Shown here: positions 44,718-53,617 of the stretch, piece after piece
Layout of the letters: each line of letters begins with the position of its first letter
Numbering within the stretch: position 1 is the stretch's first letter
Program-made: the position numbers and the translations under genes
Notes under the pieces: generated by a model
What the model saw: the letters and a program-made list of their open reading frames with translations, nothing else
Database searches by the model: none
What the model was told of the DNA's origin: nothing
DNA from: a virus
Length of the DNA: 64,000 bases
IMG/VR virus record: IMGVR_UViG_3300042506_000430
Span: 1 to 64,000 of that record
Strand: one strand, 5' to 3'

Positions 44718-45379
44718 AATTCAAAATTAATTTTTTTTCTGTTATTGTAAAGATTTGTATCATAATTTAAATCTTGATAATTTTTTTTATGAATTTCATC
44801 TTGTTTTCCAAATCCCCAATCTGGGTGTTCATGTTTTATGATGACATCATCAAAATATGTTTGCTTACCTAATAAATTTGCAACACTCATAAATTCATTA
44901 TCACACCATGTTGATTTATATCCAGGATAATAAATGTAATTAAATTTTTCATAATATCTTTTGCCCAAAATACAAATTGTATTTAATTCACTCTTTTTAA
45001 ACCCATCATTAAACCACAGAACCCCATCTGTATTAGGATATATATCTTTCATTTTATTAATGATAATTTCATCATATCCTTTAATTTGGGGAATCATATC
45101 ATCTGATGCTAAAAGCAAAATATCCCAATCTTTTGCATAGTCCATATCTCTATTAACTGCATGTACTTTTGAAGAACTTTGACCAACCACAACCTTGCAA
45201 TTTTTAAAAGTTGATAAAATTTCCAAACAATCAGAATTGTTCATTTCGATATCATCCTCATCAATTGTTATTAAAAACAACATATTATCCAAATTATTTG
45301 CAAGAGTTTGGTATATTTTTAAAACATTAAAAAATTTAATTTTTCTATTCCTTGTTGGAAATTTTACCAATATCTTCAT
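44714..45379 (-). CDS. GT-A-like glycosyltransferase (cassette X copy 1)
   Basis: 221 residues. KFPTRNRKIKF, ITIDEDDIEMNN, VVVGQSSSKVHAVNRDM, then DILLLASDDMIPQI with a DD motif near residue 90. Resembles GT2-like folds, though divergent. It overlaps the Y gene (44064) by 4 bases, and the same X-Y order occurs at 59964-61281. Confidence 0.75.
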   Translation of the reverse strand: MKILVKFPTRNRKIKFFNVLKIYQTLANNLDNMLFLITIDEDDIEMNNSDCLEILSTFKNCKVVVGQSSSKVHAVNRDMDYAKDWDILLLASDDMIPQIKGYDEIIINKMKDIYPNTDGVLWFNDGFKKSELNTICILGKRYYEKFNYIYYPGYKSTWCDNEFMSVANLLGKQTYFDDVIIKHEHPDWGFGKQDEIHKKNYQDLNYDTNLYNNRKKINFEL

Positions 45380-47013
45380 TATATTATTTTAATATATTCA
45401 TCCTTTATTTGTTTTGCAACTGTTGAACCAAAATATTTGTCCTCCAACTCCTCTTGATTTGGGGGTAAGTGAAATTCTTTACTCAAAATATCTCCAATAT
45501 CATTAACTTCATAAATCCAACCACCTTTTCCACACATCCAGCCTTCAATTGTTGTTCTACCTAACATTATACCAGCAGTTTCAACACATTTTTTTGTATA
45601 TTTTTCAATGTTCCAAGTTGATTTAAAATGTTTAACATGAGAATCATTTAATAATTCAGATAAGTAATTTGATGAACTATCTCCAACCAACCAAAGTTCA
45701 AGATTTTTTTCTTTGGTATAAATAACTAAGTCTCTTATTGTTTTCTCTCTTAAATAATCAATTGTTCCAACAAATAAAACATAATTATCATTTGATGATT
45801 TATTTAAATTAAATCTATTCTCATCAATTGGGTTATATATAACTGAAATATCTTCCAATGGAATCCTAAAATCATTTTCAATATAATCTGCTATACTAGG
45901 TCTAATTGCTACATATTTTTTTATGGATGGATGTAATATTGGTTCTTCTACAGAAATAACCTCTGAGTGGATGGTATATAGTTTTGGGATACCCGGATAT
46001 AATTGACATATTTTTTCAGCAATTGGTTTATGCTGAATATGAATCACATCATAATTAACTGGTGCAACAGAATATAGCATATTCTCTTCACTAACTTTAA
46101 AACCCTCCTCAGTATTGACACCCCACTTACCATCACCCAATTTAAAACCTGGGGGTTCATTTATGTGAAAAACATTAATTCCAAGATTTGCTGCCATCTT
46201 TGTTAATGACCCCCCTATATCTGAAACAACAGTAACATTGCAATTTTGATTTAATAAGTTTCTAGCTAACTCATATACGTATAATTCAGATCCTGTGAAG
46301 TTTTTAAAATATAAGCAAGATATTAAAACATTTAATTTTCTTTTCCCATTATGGGGTAATTTAACTGGCAAGTTATCTGCATACTTTTCAGCAAATTTAA
46401 TTTTATTTTCTTCCCATTTCTCATTTGTTTGTCCAATTGATAAGTGAGTTATTTTTATATTATATAAAACGCCAATATTAACCCCTTGCATATAGTTTTC
46501 AAAACAAAATGATATATCATAGAAATGAAATCCATCAAAATCTTCAATAAAATTGCTCTTAATTCTATCTTTATGAATTGCCATAAACAAGCCATCAACA
46601 ATTACCACCTTTTCTGCCTCATTACCTAATGAGGTTGAATACTTGGATTCCCATTGTTTACCCTCATGCTTATGGTTAACAATACCAAGCATCTTATTTC
46701 TTTCTTCCCACCACATACCAGATGATGGCATACTAGTTGTGCCAGCAATACCCAATATGCCAAAATTGGTTTTATCAAAGTGCTTAATTAATTTATTCCC
46801 CCAACCTTTATCTTCAAAAATGATGTCATCATGACAAAGAACAACAATGTTGTTCTTTGCCTTATTTAGTATTTCATTATAAACTTTTGCCAATGATTTT
46901 TCACCATTGTTAATTACCTCAATAATTTCCACATTTTTTGGGCCAACTGTTTTCTTAACTTGCTCAATAAATGCTGGATTGCTCTTTCTTGTTGAAAATC
47001 CTATTGTTATCAT
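45379..47013 (-). CDS. Two-domain glycosyltransferase, GT2-like plus GT4
   Basis: 544 residues from ATG 47013; a longer form would use a TTG at 47058 and is less likely. The N-terminal half (about 1-225) is a GT2-like domain with IVVLCHDDIIFEDKG and VDGLFMAIHK. The C-terminal half is GT4-like with FTGSELYVYELARNLL, HIQHKPIAEKI, YTIHSEVI, NPIDENRFN, LFVGTIDYLREKTIRDLV. The expected C-terminal E-x7-E is less clear (TAGIMLGRTTIEGWMCGKGG). A fusion like this could perform two consecutive transfers. Confidence 0.85.
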   Translation of the reverse strand: MITIGFSTRKSNPAFIEQVKKTVGPKNVEIIEVINNGEKSLAKVYNEILNKAKNNIVVLCHDDIIFEDKGWGNKLIKHFDKTNFGILGIAGTTSMPSSGMWWEERNKMLGIVNHKHEGKQWESKYSTSLGNEAEKVVIVDGLFMAIHKDRIKSNFIEDFDGFHFYDISFCFENYMQGVNIGVLYNIKITHLSIGQTNEKWEENKIKFAEKYADNLPVKLPHNGKRKLNVLISCLYFKNFTGSELYVYELARNLLNQNCNVTVVSDIGGSLTKMAANLGINVFHINEPPGFKLGDGKWGVNTEEGFKVSEENMLYSVAPVNYDVIHIQHKPIAEKICQLYPGIPKLYTIHSEVISVEEPILHPSIKKYVAIRPSIADYIENDFRIPLEDISVIYNPIDENRFNLNKSSNDNYVLFVGTIDYLREKTIRDLVIYTKEKNLELWLVGDSSSNYLSELLNDSHVKHFKSTWNIEKYTKKCVETAGIMLGRTTIEGWMCGKGGWIYEVNDIGDILSKEFHLPPNQEELEDKYFGSTVAKQIKDEYIKII

Positions 47014-47044
47014 ATTGTTATTATTTTTTATTTCATTGAAAAAA

Positions 47045-48712
47045 CTAGCAATTATCAATGTAAACCATCACTTCATTATTGTAAGGAATGAATGTATTGT
47101 TTAAATCGTGGACAATTTTACCATTAATCTTAATTTTCCATTTTTTATAGTGTTTTTTATTACAAGATGTCCACATACCTGTTTTAATTTCTGAAGAATA
47201 AATAACATTGTCATTCTCGTCCAAAAATTCAACATAGTAATTTTTTAACGTATTGCCCTTAATCTCTAATTGTGGAGTATCCAAAAAAGAAATGTGGATT
47301 TCATTTTTTTTCTTATTTTGATATTTTTCATTTAAGAATTCTTTTTTGGTTGCTAAAAACCAATTCCAAGGATTATTTATTTTTTGTAAAGAAAAATTTT
47401 TTGATTCTAAAACACTTAAAGATTTTTCTGTTTTTGATTTCCATTCTGGAATCATCCAATCATGGAAACTTATAGCTATTTGGTCAATATTTTCAAAATC
47501 TTGATTATCAAAACTATCTAATAAATCATATTCTGCACCTTCAATATTGATTTTCAATAATGAAATTTTGTTTATTGAGAATTCTTTACAAAAATTTTTC
47601 CATGTTTTAACTTTTACCTCTTCCCCATCCTCTGAGTTAATCATAGATGTGTTTATACCTTTGTTTTTCATTTTTATGATGCCATCTTCTTTACCAATTA
47701 CTCCTTTGAAAAGCTCTGTGTGTCTAATTTGATTTTCAAAGGGGTCGACACCAATTACTCTTTTCTTCCCAATAAAAAAATTACTCCAATCCCAATTCAA
47801 ACAACCTATATCCACTACATCCCCATTATGAATTAAACATCTGTCATTTACTGTACTATAATCTTGACCTGGAATAGTTTGGATTAAATTTTGTCTACAT
47901 GTGATCATATCCGCAACATAATTAATTTCTTTTTCATGTAAATCAAAAGGTCTTACACAATGACAATCTAAGTAAAATCCTTCTTTTAGCAGTTTTTCAT
48001 CATAACTACCATCACGTGCGTTAAGTGATTTCATTTGGTTGTCAACATAGTCTATTGGAAAATGCCACTTTTCAATTCTGTCTTTAAGAAAAAATCCTTC
48101 CTCATAACCGCGTCTTAATTTATGTACCTGAAACCTATCCGAGAATTCTTCAATTTTTTTGGTTAAATATATTTCGTCACCATACCACTTTAATATTTTT
48201 TTGTATTTAAATTTACTTAACCGATCAAAAAAATCTGAGAAACTGCCTTCCAAATTAAAAATTTCTTCAAATATTTTACCCTTTGCTGCGTTATAACACA
48301 TTGCAAAAATATTAGAATCAAACCATCCTTTAGAATCATTCCTTTCTAAATCATACGCATCACTAGAATATACCACAATGCTGTCCTCATCAAAATCTTT
48401 TATTGTGTTTTGAAAATAGTCATAACTAAACAACATCATATCAATGTCAGAAATTAGACAAACTTCATCTGGAAAAAACTTAGTTCCATATAGTCTATAG
48501 AATATAGCTTGAATACTTATTTGAATTTGTGGCAGGGCTTTGACTTCCTTAACCAATCCGTTTCCATCAAAATAAAAATCAGTTTCTTTTTCTCCTATTT
48601 TAAATAATACTGGAGTTGCTCCTAATTGCTTTTTACAAACCTTGGCAACCACAGGCCAATAGTCTTGGTAATATGAATCATCACACGACATTATTAGTTT
48701 TGCAACTTTCAT
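47045..48712 (-). CDS. Fusion: GT-A-like domain plus FkbM methyltransferase
   Basis: 555 residues. N-terminal part has LYGTKFFPDEVCLISDIDMMLFS near residue 80, a DxD motif, then a NSN/D-like acidic region. The C-terminal part from about 290 has VVDIGCLNW, IGVDPFENQ and SINKISLLKINIEGAEYDLL, a FkbM domain; a beta-rich tail follows. A single chain adding and methylating a sugar is an inference. Confidence 0.82.
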   Translation of the reverse strand: MKVAKLIMSCDDSYYQDYWPVVAKVCKKQLGATPVLFKIGEKETDFYFDGNGLVKEVKALPQIQISIQAIFYRLYGTKFFPDEVCLISDIDMMLFSYDYFQNTIKDFDEDSIVVYSSDAYDLERNDSKGWFDSNIFAMCYNAAKGKIFEEIFNLEGSFSDFFDRLSKFKYKKILKWYGDEIYLTKKIEEFSDRFQVHKLRRGYEEGFFLKDRIEKWHFPIDYVDNQMKSLNARDGSYDEKLLKEGFYLDCHCVRPFDLHEKEINYVADMITCRQNLIQTIPGQDYSTVNDRCLIHNGDVVDIGCLNWDWSNFFIGKKRVIGVDPFENQIRHTELFKGVIGKEDGIIKMKNKGINTSMINSEDGEEVKVKTWKNFCKEFSINKISLLKINIEGAEYDLLDSFDNQDFENIDQIAISFHDWMIPEWKSKTEKSLSVLESKNFSLQKINNPWNWFLATKKEFLNEKYQNKKKNEIHISFLDTPQLEIKGNTLKNYYVEFLDENDNVIYSSEIKTGMWTSCNKKHYKKWKIKINGKIVHDLNNTFIPYNNEVMVYIDNC

Positions 48713-48732
48713 ACTTTTTTAATGTTTTAAAA

Positions 48733-49377
48733 TTATTTTTTATAAATTTCATAAGTAGATAAATCAGGATATGGTAATTCCAAATCCTCATTATGTTTTT
48801 TTGTTCCATTCAAGTTATAAAATTGACTCATCATCAATAATCCTCTTGCTGCAAGTTCTGGCATCATATAAAAATTCCAACCTAACATATCAAAATAATC
48901 ATCATGATAAGAACATTCTCTTCTACCACTAAACCTTGCTCTTTTGAACCACATAGCAGCATGCAGATTGTCTGTTAAAATTGCACCGCCTTTACTCAAT
49001 TTCAATGTTTTGTATGGTCCTGTGAATGATACACACATGTGAGTTTCTGGTATATACATATTTGCAGTAAATCTTAGGGCAGAATCTATCACATTTGTTG
49101 GGTTTAACCTATATGAGCCTTTAGTTGTGTTACCCTCTACAGGTGTAAAATTAACTTTTAACCCTGCATGAATTATTTCACAAGGAACTGAAGGATATGT
49201 CCTTGAAGGGCAATCTACATAATCAGTGGCCAATGATTTTTTAATGTTTTTTTCATAATACAATGAAAGAAAAAGAGCATTACTCATATTGTCTAAAGCA
49301 ATTGCATAAGGTGCTCCAGTATAATCGCATATACTTTTCTCAAAGTCTTCAGTTATTTTATAAACTCCTTGCGCCAT
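48733..49377 (-). CDS. Short DegT/DnrJ/EryC1-family aminotransferase, copy 2
   Basis: 214 residues, again about half the usual length. YAIALDNMSNALFL, VIDSALRF (D98), SFTGPYKTLKLSKGG with candidate Schiff-base Lys K123, and LGWNFYMMPELAARGLL. It shares layout and ends with the 35158 gene, including a closing PDLSTYEIYKK-like tail. It overlaps the NeuD-like acyltransferase by 20 bases, which favours sugar amination followed by acylation. Confidence 0.72.
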   Translation of the reverse strand: MAQGVYKITEDFEKSICDYTGAPYAIALDNMSNALFLSLYYEKNIKKSLATDYVDCPSRTYPSVPCEIIHAGLKVNFTPVEGNTTKGSYRLNPTNVIDSALRFTANMYIPETHMCVSFTGPYKTLKLSKGGAILTDNLHAAMWFKRARFSGRRECSYHDDYFDMLGWNFYMMPELAARGLLMMSQFYNLNGTKKHNEDLELPYPDLSTYEIYKK

Positions 49378-49963
49378 TTTTAATTATTTTTACAGGAACT
49401 CCAACATAAGTTCCAGGTTTATTTATATCTTTCACTACACAACCATTTGAACCAATTACAACTTCTTCACAAATATTAATCTTCTGTTTTACACTAGAAT
49501 TAGTCCCCAAATAAACAACATCTCCAATATTACAATTTCCTGAAACTCTTGCACCAGGAGCAGTTGTAAAATAATCTCCAATTTTACAATCATGACCTAT
49601 TGATGTATGTATGTTTAAATGAGTGTGTTTACCAAAATTACAATTAGTTGTAATAATCACACCTGAACAAACAATACTACCTTCGCCAAATTCAATGTTT
49701 TTATTTAAAATTTGTGCTGAAGGACTAATATATTTTGTATATATAGTCTCCTTTGGTAATTTTTCAACTAAACTTTTTCTTAATTTACTATCACCTATTG
49801 CAACTAAAACAATATATTTTTTTGGATCAAATTTGGATAAAGGATAAATATTATCATTATTTTCATTAAAGAAAGTATCTTCAACAAAACATTTTATATT
49901 ATTTTTCATTTCAGCTCTAATCTCATTAGCACACCCACCAGCCCCTATCAAAACTAACTCCAT
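49358..49963 (-). CDS. NeuD/PglD-like sugar acyltransferase
   Basis: 201 residues. N-terminal LVLIGAGGCANEIRAEM Rossmann-like part, then IGDSKLRKSLVEKL, and a hexapeptide-repeat C-terminal (FGEGSIVCSGVIITTNCNFGKH, HTSIGHDCKIGDYF). Architecture typical of NeuD/PglD/PerB acetyltransferases that acylate UDP- or GDP-linked amino sugars. Paired with the DegT gene. Confidence 0.92.
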   Translation of the reverse strand: MELVLIGAGGCANEIRAEMKNNIKCFVEDTFFNENNDNIYPLSKFDPKKYIVLVAIGDSKLRKSLVEKLPKETIYTKYISPSAQILNKNIEFGEGSIVCSGVIITTNCNFGKHTHLNIHTSIGHDCKIGDYFTTAPGARVSGNCNIGDVVYLGTNSSVKQKINICEEVVIGSNGCVVKDINKPGTYVGVPVKIIKNGARSL

Positions 49964-49969
49964 AATTTA

Positions 49970-50578
49970 TTATAATTGTATTCCTGTTGATCCAAAACCA
50001 TTATCCCCCCTATCTGTTTGGGGTAATTCATCAATATTTTCTATATTAACATATTTGCCTTGTATTACTGGACACAATACTGCTTGTGCAATCTTTGTTC
50101 CTTTCTTAATATGAAACTCTTCTCTTGATGTGTTAAACAAAATTACCTTAACTTCCCCAACATAACCCCCATCAATAGTAGATGGTGTGTTCAATACAGT
50201 AACCCCATAATTGATTGCTAATCCACTTTTTGGTCTAATCTGTATTTCATGTTCATCTGGTATATTAAAGGCCAACCCCGTGTTTACCATTAGCCTAGAT
50301 AGGGGTTTTAATACAACTTCTTCTACTGAACAGAGGTCAAATCCAGAATCTTTTTCATAATTATAAAATGGTTCAATTGCATCTGGATGTACTTTTTTAT
50401 ATCCAAGGTTTTTTACCTTCATTGCAGTTTCAAATAATGTACCATATTCTTCTGGTGAAATGCCAAACATTTCCAAAAGTCCATTAATATCATCATCATC
50501 ACCTTGTTCATTCATAAGATTTTGCAATCTTTCAATTTCTTCTTGCGATAAATCATCAAAATCATTTCCTAAACTCAT
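49970..50578 (-). CDS. dut: dUTP diphosphatase with acidic N-terminal extension
   Basis: 202 residues. Hydrolyses dUTP to dUMP, limiting uracil in phage DNA. All trimeric dUTPase motifs are visible: SGFDLCS (78-84), RPKSGLA (115-121), STIDGGYVGE (133-142), and the C-terminal RGDNGFGSTG (190-199). About 55 N-terminal residues are extra and acidic (with EQGDDDD), not typical of the family, and may mediate interaction. Confidence 0.95.
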   Translation of the reverse strand: MSLGNDFDDLSQEEIERLQNLMNEQGDDDDINGLLEMFGISPEEYGTLFETAMKVKNLGYKKVHPDAIEPFYNYEKDSGFDLCSVEEVVLKPLSRLMVNTGLAFNIPDEHEIQIRPKSGLAINYGVTVLNTPSTIDGGYVGEVKVILFNTSREEFHIKKGTKIAQAVLCPVIQGKYVNIENIDELPQTDRGDNGFGSTGIQL

Positions 50579-50583
50579 TTTTT

Positions 50584-50973
50584 TTAGTTTTTATTGTTAT
50601 TTAATATTTTAGTTGTACTAATATTAGGTGTTTTTTCAAAGAAAACAACCTCTTTAACAAATTCTTGACCAATTATTTCTTTCCCCTTATAATCATCTCC
50701 AATAATCATTATATCTGGTTGATAGTAAGCCAAAATTGATTTTAATTCAGTATCAGAATCAAAAGAAGTTACTTCATCAACATATTTTAAAGAGGACATT
50801 ACTTTAAATCTTGCATCCAAAGAATTAAAGGGTCTATCATTACCCTTTAATTCTTTAACTCTCATATCACTATCTAACCCAACAAATACATAACCAAAAC
50901 TTTTTGCATATTCTAACAAATGAATATGCCCAATATGTAAAACGTCAAAACAACCATTTACCCAGACCTTCAT
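50584..50973 (-). CDS. Cytidylyltransferase-fold nucleotidyltransferase
   Basis: 129 residues. VNGCFDVLHIGHIHLLEYAK contains the HxGH signature, GLDSDMRVKELKG, RPFNSLDAR, and a C-terminal IIGDDYKGKEIIG and STTKIL, the pattern shared by TagD and HldE adenylyl/cytidylyltransferases. Probably activates a sugar or polyol phosphate for the glycan pathway. Confidence 0.9.
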   Translation of the reverse strand: MKVWVNGCFDVLHIGHIHLLEYAKSFGYVFVGLDSDMRVKELKGNDRPFNSLDARFKVMSSLKYVDEVTSFDSDTELKSILAYYQPDIMIIGDDYKGKEIIGQEFVKEVVFFEKTPNISTTKILNNNKN

Positions 50974-50976
50974 ACC

Positions 50977-51678
50977 TTATTTTAAAATTAAAAGTTTCTT
51001 AATTACATCAATTAAAACCTCAACATCCCTCTCACAATATTTTGTAATACCTTCAATATTGTTGTCATTCCAATATGCGTCATGTACTTTATTACCTGTA
51101 ACATCCATATTCTTTGATGATTCTATACCAAGACTAACACACATTAACTCTAAAGATGCAATTGAACCAAATTGACCATATTGCCAAATGTCTTTTGTGT
51201 CTATTGCTTTAACTTCCCAAGGTTTAGTATCAAAACTTGGTAAAATCTTTGGGGGCATCAGTCCATTAATCATCATTCTCTTAGCCAATACTGGAATATC
51301 AAATCCCTTAACATTATGGCCACAAAGGAAATAATTTAATGAGCCAACTTTTTGAAGAACCTTTTGGGTTTTTTTAAGAATATCCAATTCGTCTTTTCCA
51401 GAAAATGATTGCATTTTAATTGACCCATCATCATTAACAAATGCCAGAGAAACACAAGCAATTTTTAGGAACTCAGAAACAAGTGCTGAACGATTATGAA
51501 ACATAGAATCAAAACCATCAGCACCATCCTCTGGAAATCTTTTTTCAAACCAATCATAATAATTTTCAAACTGAAAGGCTAATTCAGGTTTGTTTGTTTT
51601 TAAGGCATCAAAACTGGCTTCACAACCAACAGTTTCAATGTCAAGGAATAAGATTTTGTTTAAAGGTACATTTATCAT
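50977..51678 (-). CDS. DEDDy-type 3'-5' exonuclease
   Basis: 233 residues. Exo I FLDIETVG (D13, E15), Exo II GHNVKGFDIPVL, Exo III YCERDVEV with the Tyr of the DEDDy class. It resembles the exonuclease domain of family-B polymerases (predicted 3'-5' exonuclease, PolB-like). A role in phage DNA replication or proofreading is likely. Tightly packed with the dUTPase group. Confidence 0.88.
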   Translation of the reverse strand: MINVPLNKILFLDIETVGCEASFDALKTNKPELAFQFENYYDWFEKRFPEDGADGFDSMFHNRSALVSEFLKIACVSLAFVNDDGSIKMQSFSGKDELDILKKTQKVLQKVGSLNYFLCGHNVKGFDIPVLAKRMMINGLMPPKILPSFDTKPWEVKAIDTKDIWQYGQFGSIASLELMCVSLGIESSKNMDVTGNKVHDAYWNDNNIEGITKYCERDVEVLIDVIKKLLILK

Positions 51679-51685
51679 GTTGTAG

Positions 51686-52906
51686 TTATTTAATTAGTGA
51701 CTTATAAAATTCTGCTCTATTTTTTGTTACAGTAATTAAGGAATATGTATCCTTTACTGTTTCATATAAATTTTCTCCAAGGTCTTGTACTAAGTTGGGA
51801 TTCTTCAGTAACTTTTCAATATACTTTGCCCAATCAACCCCATTCCTATCAGCATCAACAAGCAAAGCATTCCCCCCCTTTACAAAAGTACCTCTATCTA
51901 ATCCATGTTTCAAATCAATCGTATAAGGACCAAAGTTTGAGGCTATTAATGCTTTTTTATAAAACCCAGCTTCAATTACTTTTAATTGCGACTTCATTTC
52001 ATTAAAAATGTGATTCTTTATTGGTGCTAAAGATATGTCAAATTTTGCATAATTCTTAGCATATGCAGTAACAGGTTTTGTCCACACTCTTAAATAAGCC
52101 TCATTATTTTCTTTATCATAAGGTTCTTGTACAAATTTAAACAAATATTTTTTATAATCCTCACTTATTGTAGAATATTTTTGTGTAAATATTTCTTCAT
52201 ATCTTGCCCATACAGTTTCTTCTGGTTTAATATTTCTTTTCTTTTGCTCTTTTGTTTCAGAATTAATTTCAGTAACAGAACCCCTAGTATCAAATCCACA
52301 TAATACAAATTGTAATTTATTTGAATATTTTGTTAATGAACTAAATGGTTTATCTAAAATCATTAAATCATGTTGATGACTAGACCCACCAAGCCAACCC
52401 ACTCTAACCCTATCAGATTCAAGGGTTGGCTCATTAAATTGGGGGTCATTTGGATTTATAGCATTTGGAAACACAAAAACATTTTTATTATATTTTTTGA
52501 TTAAATCTGCATATAATTTTGTTGTTGTTGTAACATATTTTGCTGCTTTTAAATTTTCAATTATTTTTTCATTTATTTTATGAATTTTTATAATCTCATG
52601 TATTGGGTGATCCTTTGTTGGCATCCAATAATCATCAATATCACAAATTGTAATTATACCCATATTATTTAATGTTAATATAAGGCTCTTTGCTTTATCA
52701 AAATCATGACCAATACTTCTATGGAAAGCAACAATTTCATAATTCTTCCAAAAGTTCATATCATCCATTGGGGGTTCATAATCAATATCTATGTGAAATT
52801 CACCAGAATATTCTGATTGTAAGAAAAGATGGGGGTCAATTGAGCGGAATTTTCCAACCCCAGAGCGGTCAGATGGGACTACTAAAACTTTTATTTGTTT
52901 ACTCAT
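51686..52906 (-). CDS. Glycosyltransferase, GT-B
   Basis: 406 residues. An N-terminal VLVVPSDRSGVGKFRS, ICDIDDYW, FVFPNAINPNDPQF, RVGWLGGSSHQHDL, and the C-terminal LKVIEAGFYKKALIASNFGPY, a GT4/GT1-like donor-site motif. First gene of the large minus-strand run, downstream of a promoter-like element. Confidence 0.88.
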   Translation of the reverse strand: MSKQIKVLVVPSDRSGVGKFRSIDPHLFLQSEYSGEFHIDIDYEPPMDDMNFWKNYEIVAFHRSIGHDFDKAKSLILTLNNMGIITICDIDDYWMPTKDHPIHEIIKIHKINEKIIENLKAAKYVTTTTKLYADLIKKYNKNVFVFPNAINPNDPQFNEPTLESDRVRVGWLGGSSHQHDLMILDKPFSSLTKYSNKLQFVLCGFDTRGSVTEINSETKEQKKRNIKPEETVWARYEEIFTQKYSTISEDYKKYLFKFVQEPYDKENNEAYLRVWTKPVTAYAKNYAKFDISLAPIKNHIFNEMKSQLKVIEAGFYKKALIASNFGPYTIDLKHGLDRGTFVKGGNALLVDADRNGVDWAKYIEKLLKNPNLVQDLGENLYETVKDTYSLITVTKNRAEFYKSLIK

Positions 52907-52937
52907 TTTTATATTTTATATTTAAATATAATAAATA
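52907..52937 (-). promoter_or_regulatory. Putative late promoter, TATTTATTA core
   Basis: Minus-strand TATTTATTA at 52929-52937, 22 bases before ATG 52906 and just downstream of the terminator at 52943-52982. Confidence 0.55.
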
Positions 52938-52942
52938 AAATC

Positions 52943-52982
52943 AAAAAAAAAAGCAATATGCAGAGATTGCATATTGCTTTTT
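52943..52982 (-). terminator. Rho-independent terminator
   Basis: A perfect 12-bp stem (AAGCAATATGCA with TGCATATTGCTT, 5-base loop) followed on the minus strand by a T tract. It ends the 55581-53004 minus-strand group. Confidence 0.9.
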
Positions 52983-53003
52983 ACAAACAAAATAATTATT
53001 TAA

Positions 53004-53576
53004 TTAACTTTTAATTTTTTTAATCTTTTGTATTTTACCTTCAAAAATATGTGACCCCACCCTAAATTGGAAAAACTCATCTGACTTCTCTGTACTTTCT
53101 GTTAATAACCCCATTTCTTTAATGGTTGATTTAACTGTTTCTTTTACAATTTTTTTAATATATTCTGCGTCTATTTGTGTGTTTGATACTTGTTTTTGTT
53201 CTACTATATTTTGTTTTGGTTTATTGCCCATTAATTTTGATGCTTTTTCAACCATCTCATCTGTTAAAATATTTCTACCAATAGGTTGCTGAACTTGTGC
53301 AATTGGATGTTCCAGCATAATCCTTTTAATTTCATCTGGCAATCTTGATTTCTTTATTGCATCTTCAGAGGGGGTTTCAATATTTCTTATTGGCATAACT
53401 GGTGCTGTCATTTCATTTTCAGATAGTATATCATCAGGTATATTATATCTTGCATTTGGTATTGAAAAATCAACATTATCACCCGTTGGTATTGCGTTAC
53501 CACTTCTTGGTAACTTGTTGTGAACATCCATTATTGCTTTGGATTTCATTAGTTTTTGCATTAAATCATTTTCCAT
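53004..53576 (-). CDS. Unknown phage protein, possible virion component
   Basis: 190 residues: a disordered N-terminal half rich in Pro/Asn with LPDEIKRIMLEHPIAQ near residue 95, then a helical YIKKIVKETVKSTIKEMG and a short beta-rich end (FRVGSHIFEGKIQKIKKIK). Resembles structural-associated proteins in phages by composition only. First gene before the terminator, last of its group in transcription order. Confidence 0.65.
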   Translation of the reverse strand: MENDLMQKLMKSKAIMDVHNKLPRSGNAIPTGDNVDFSIPNARYNIPDDILSENEMTAPVMPIRNIETPSEDAIKKSRLPDEIKRIMLEHPIAQVQQPIGRNILTDEMVEKASKLMGNKPKQNIVEQKQVSNTQIDAEYIKKIVKETVKSTIKEMGLLTESTEKSDEFFQFRVGSHIFEGKIQKIKKIKS

Positions 53577-53577
53577 A

Positions 53578-53617
53578 TTATGTAATATTTATTTGGTATT
53601 TTATGTAATATTTATTT
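53578..53617. repeat. 17-bp perfect direct repeat
   Basis: TTATGTAATATTTATTT at 53578-53594 and 53601-53617, 23 bases apart. The second copy includes the stop of 53601-54029; the first lies just upstream of the ATG at 53576. Confidence 0.75.

Noticed and set aside
47014-47058. TTG start extending the GT2-GT4 fusion
   Set aside because: ATG 47013 begins directly at the first strand of the GT domain; the extension adds only an Asn/Lys-rich stretch.
28797-52906. The glycan region as host chromosome next to a prophage
   Set aside because: phoH, dut, an exonuclease and a sigma-like gene typical of phages are interleaved in the same overlapping gene run, with the same base composition and promoter element.
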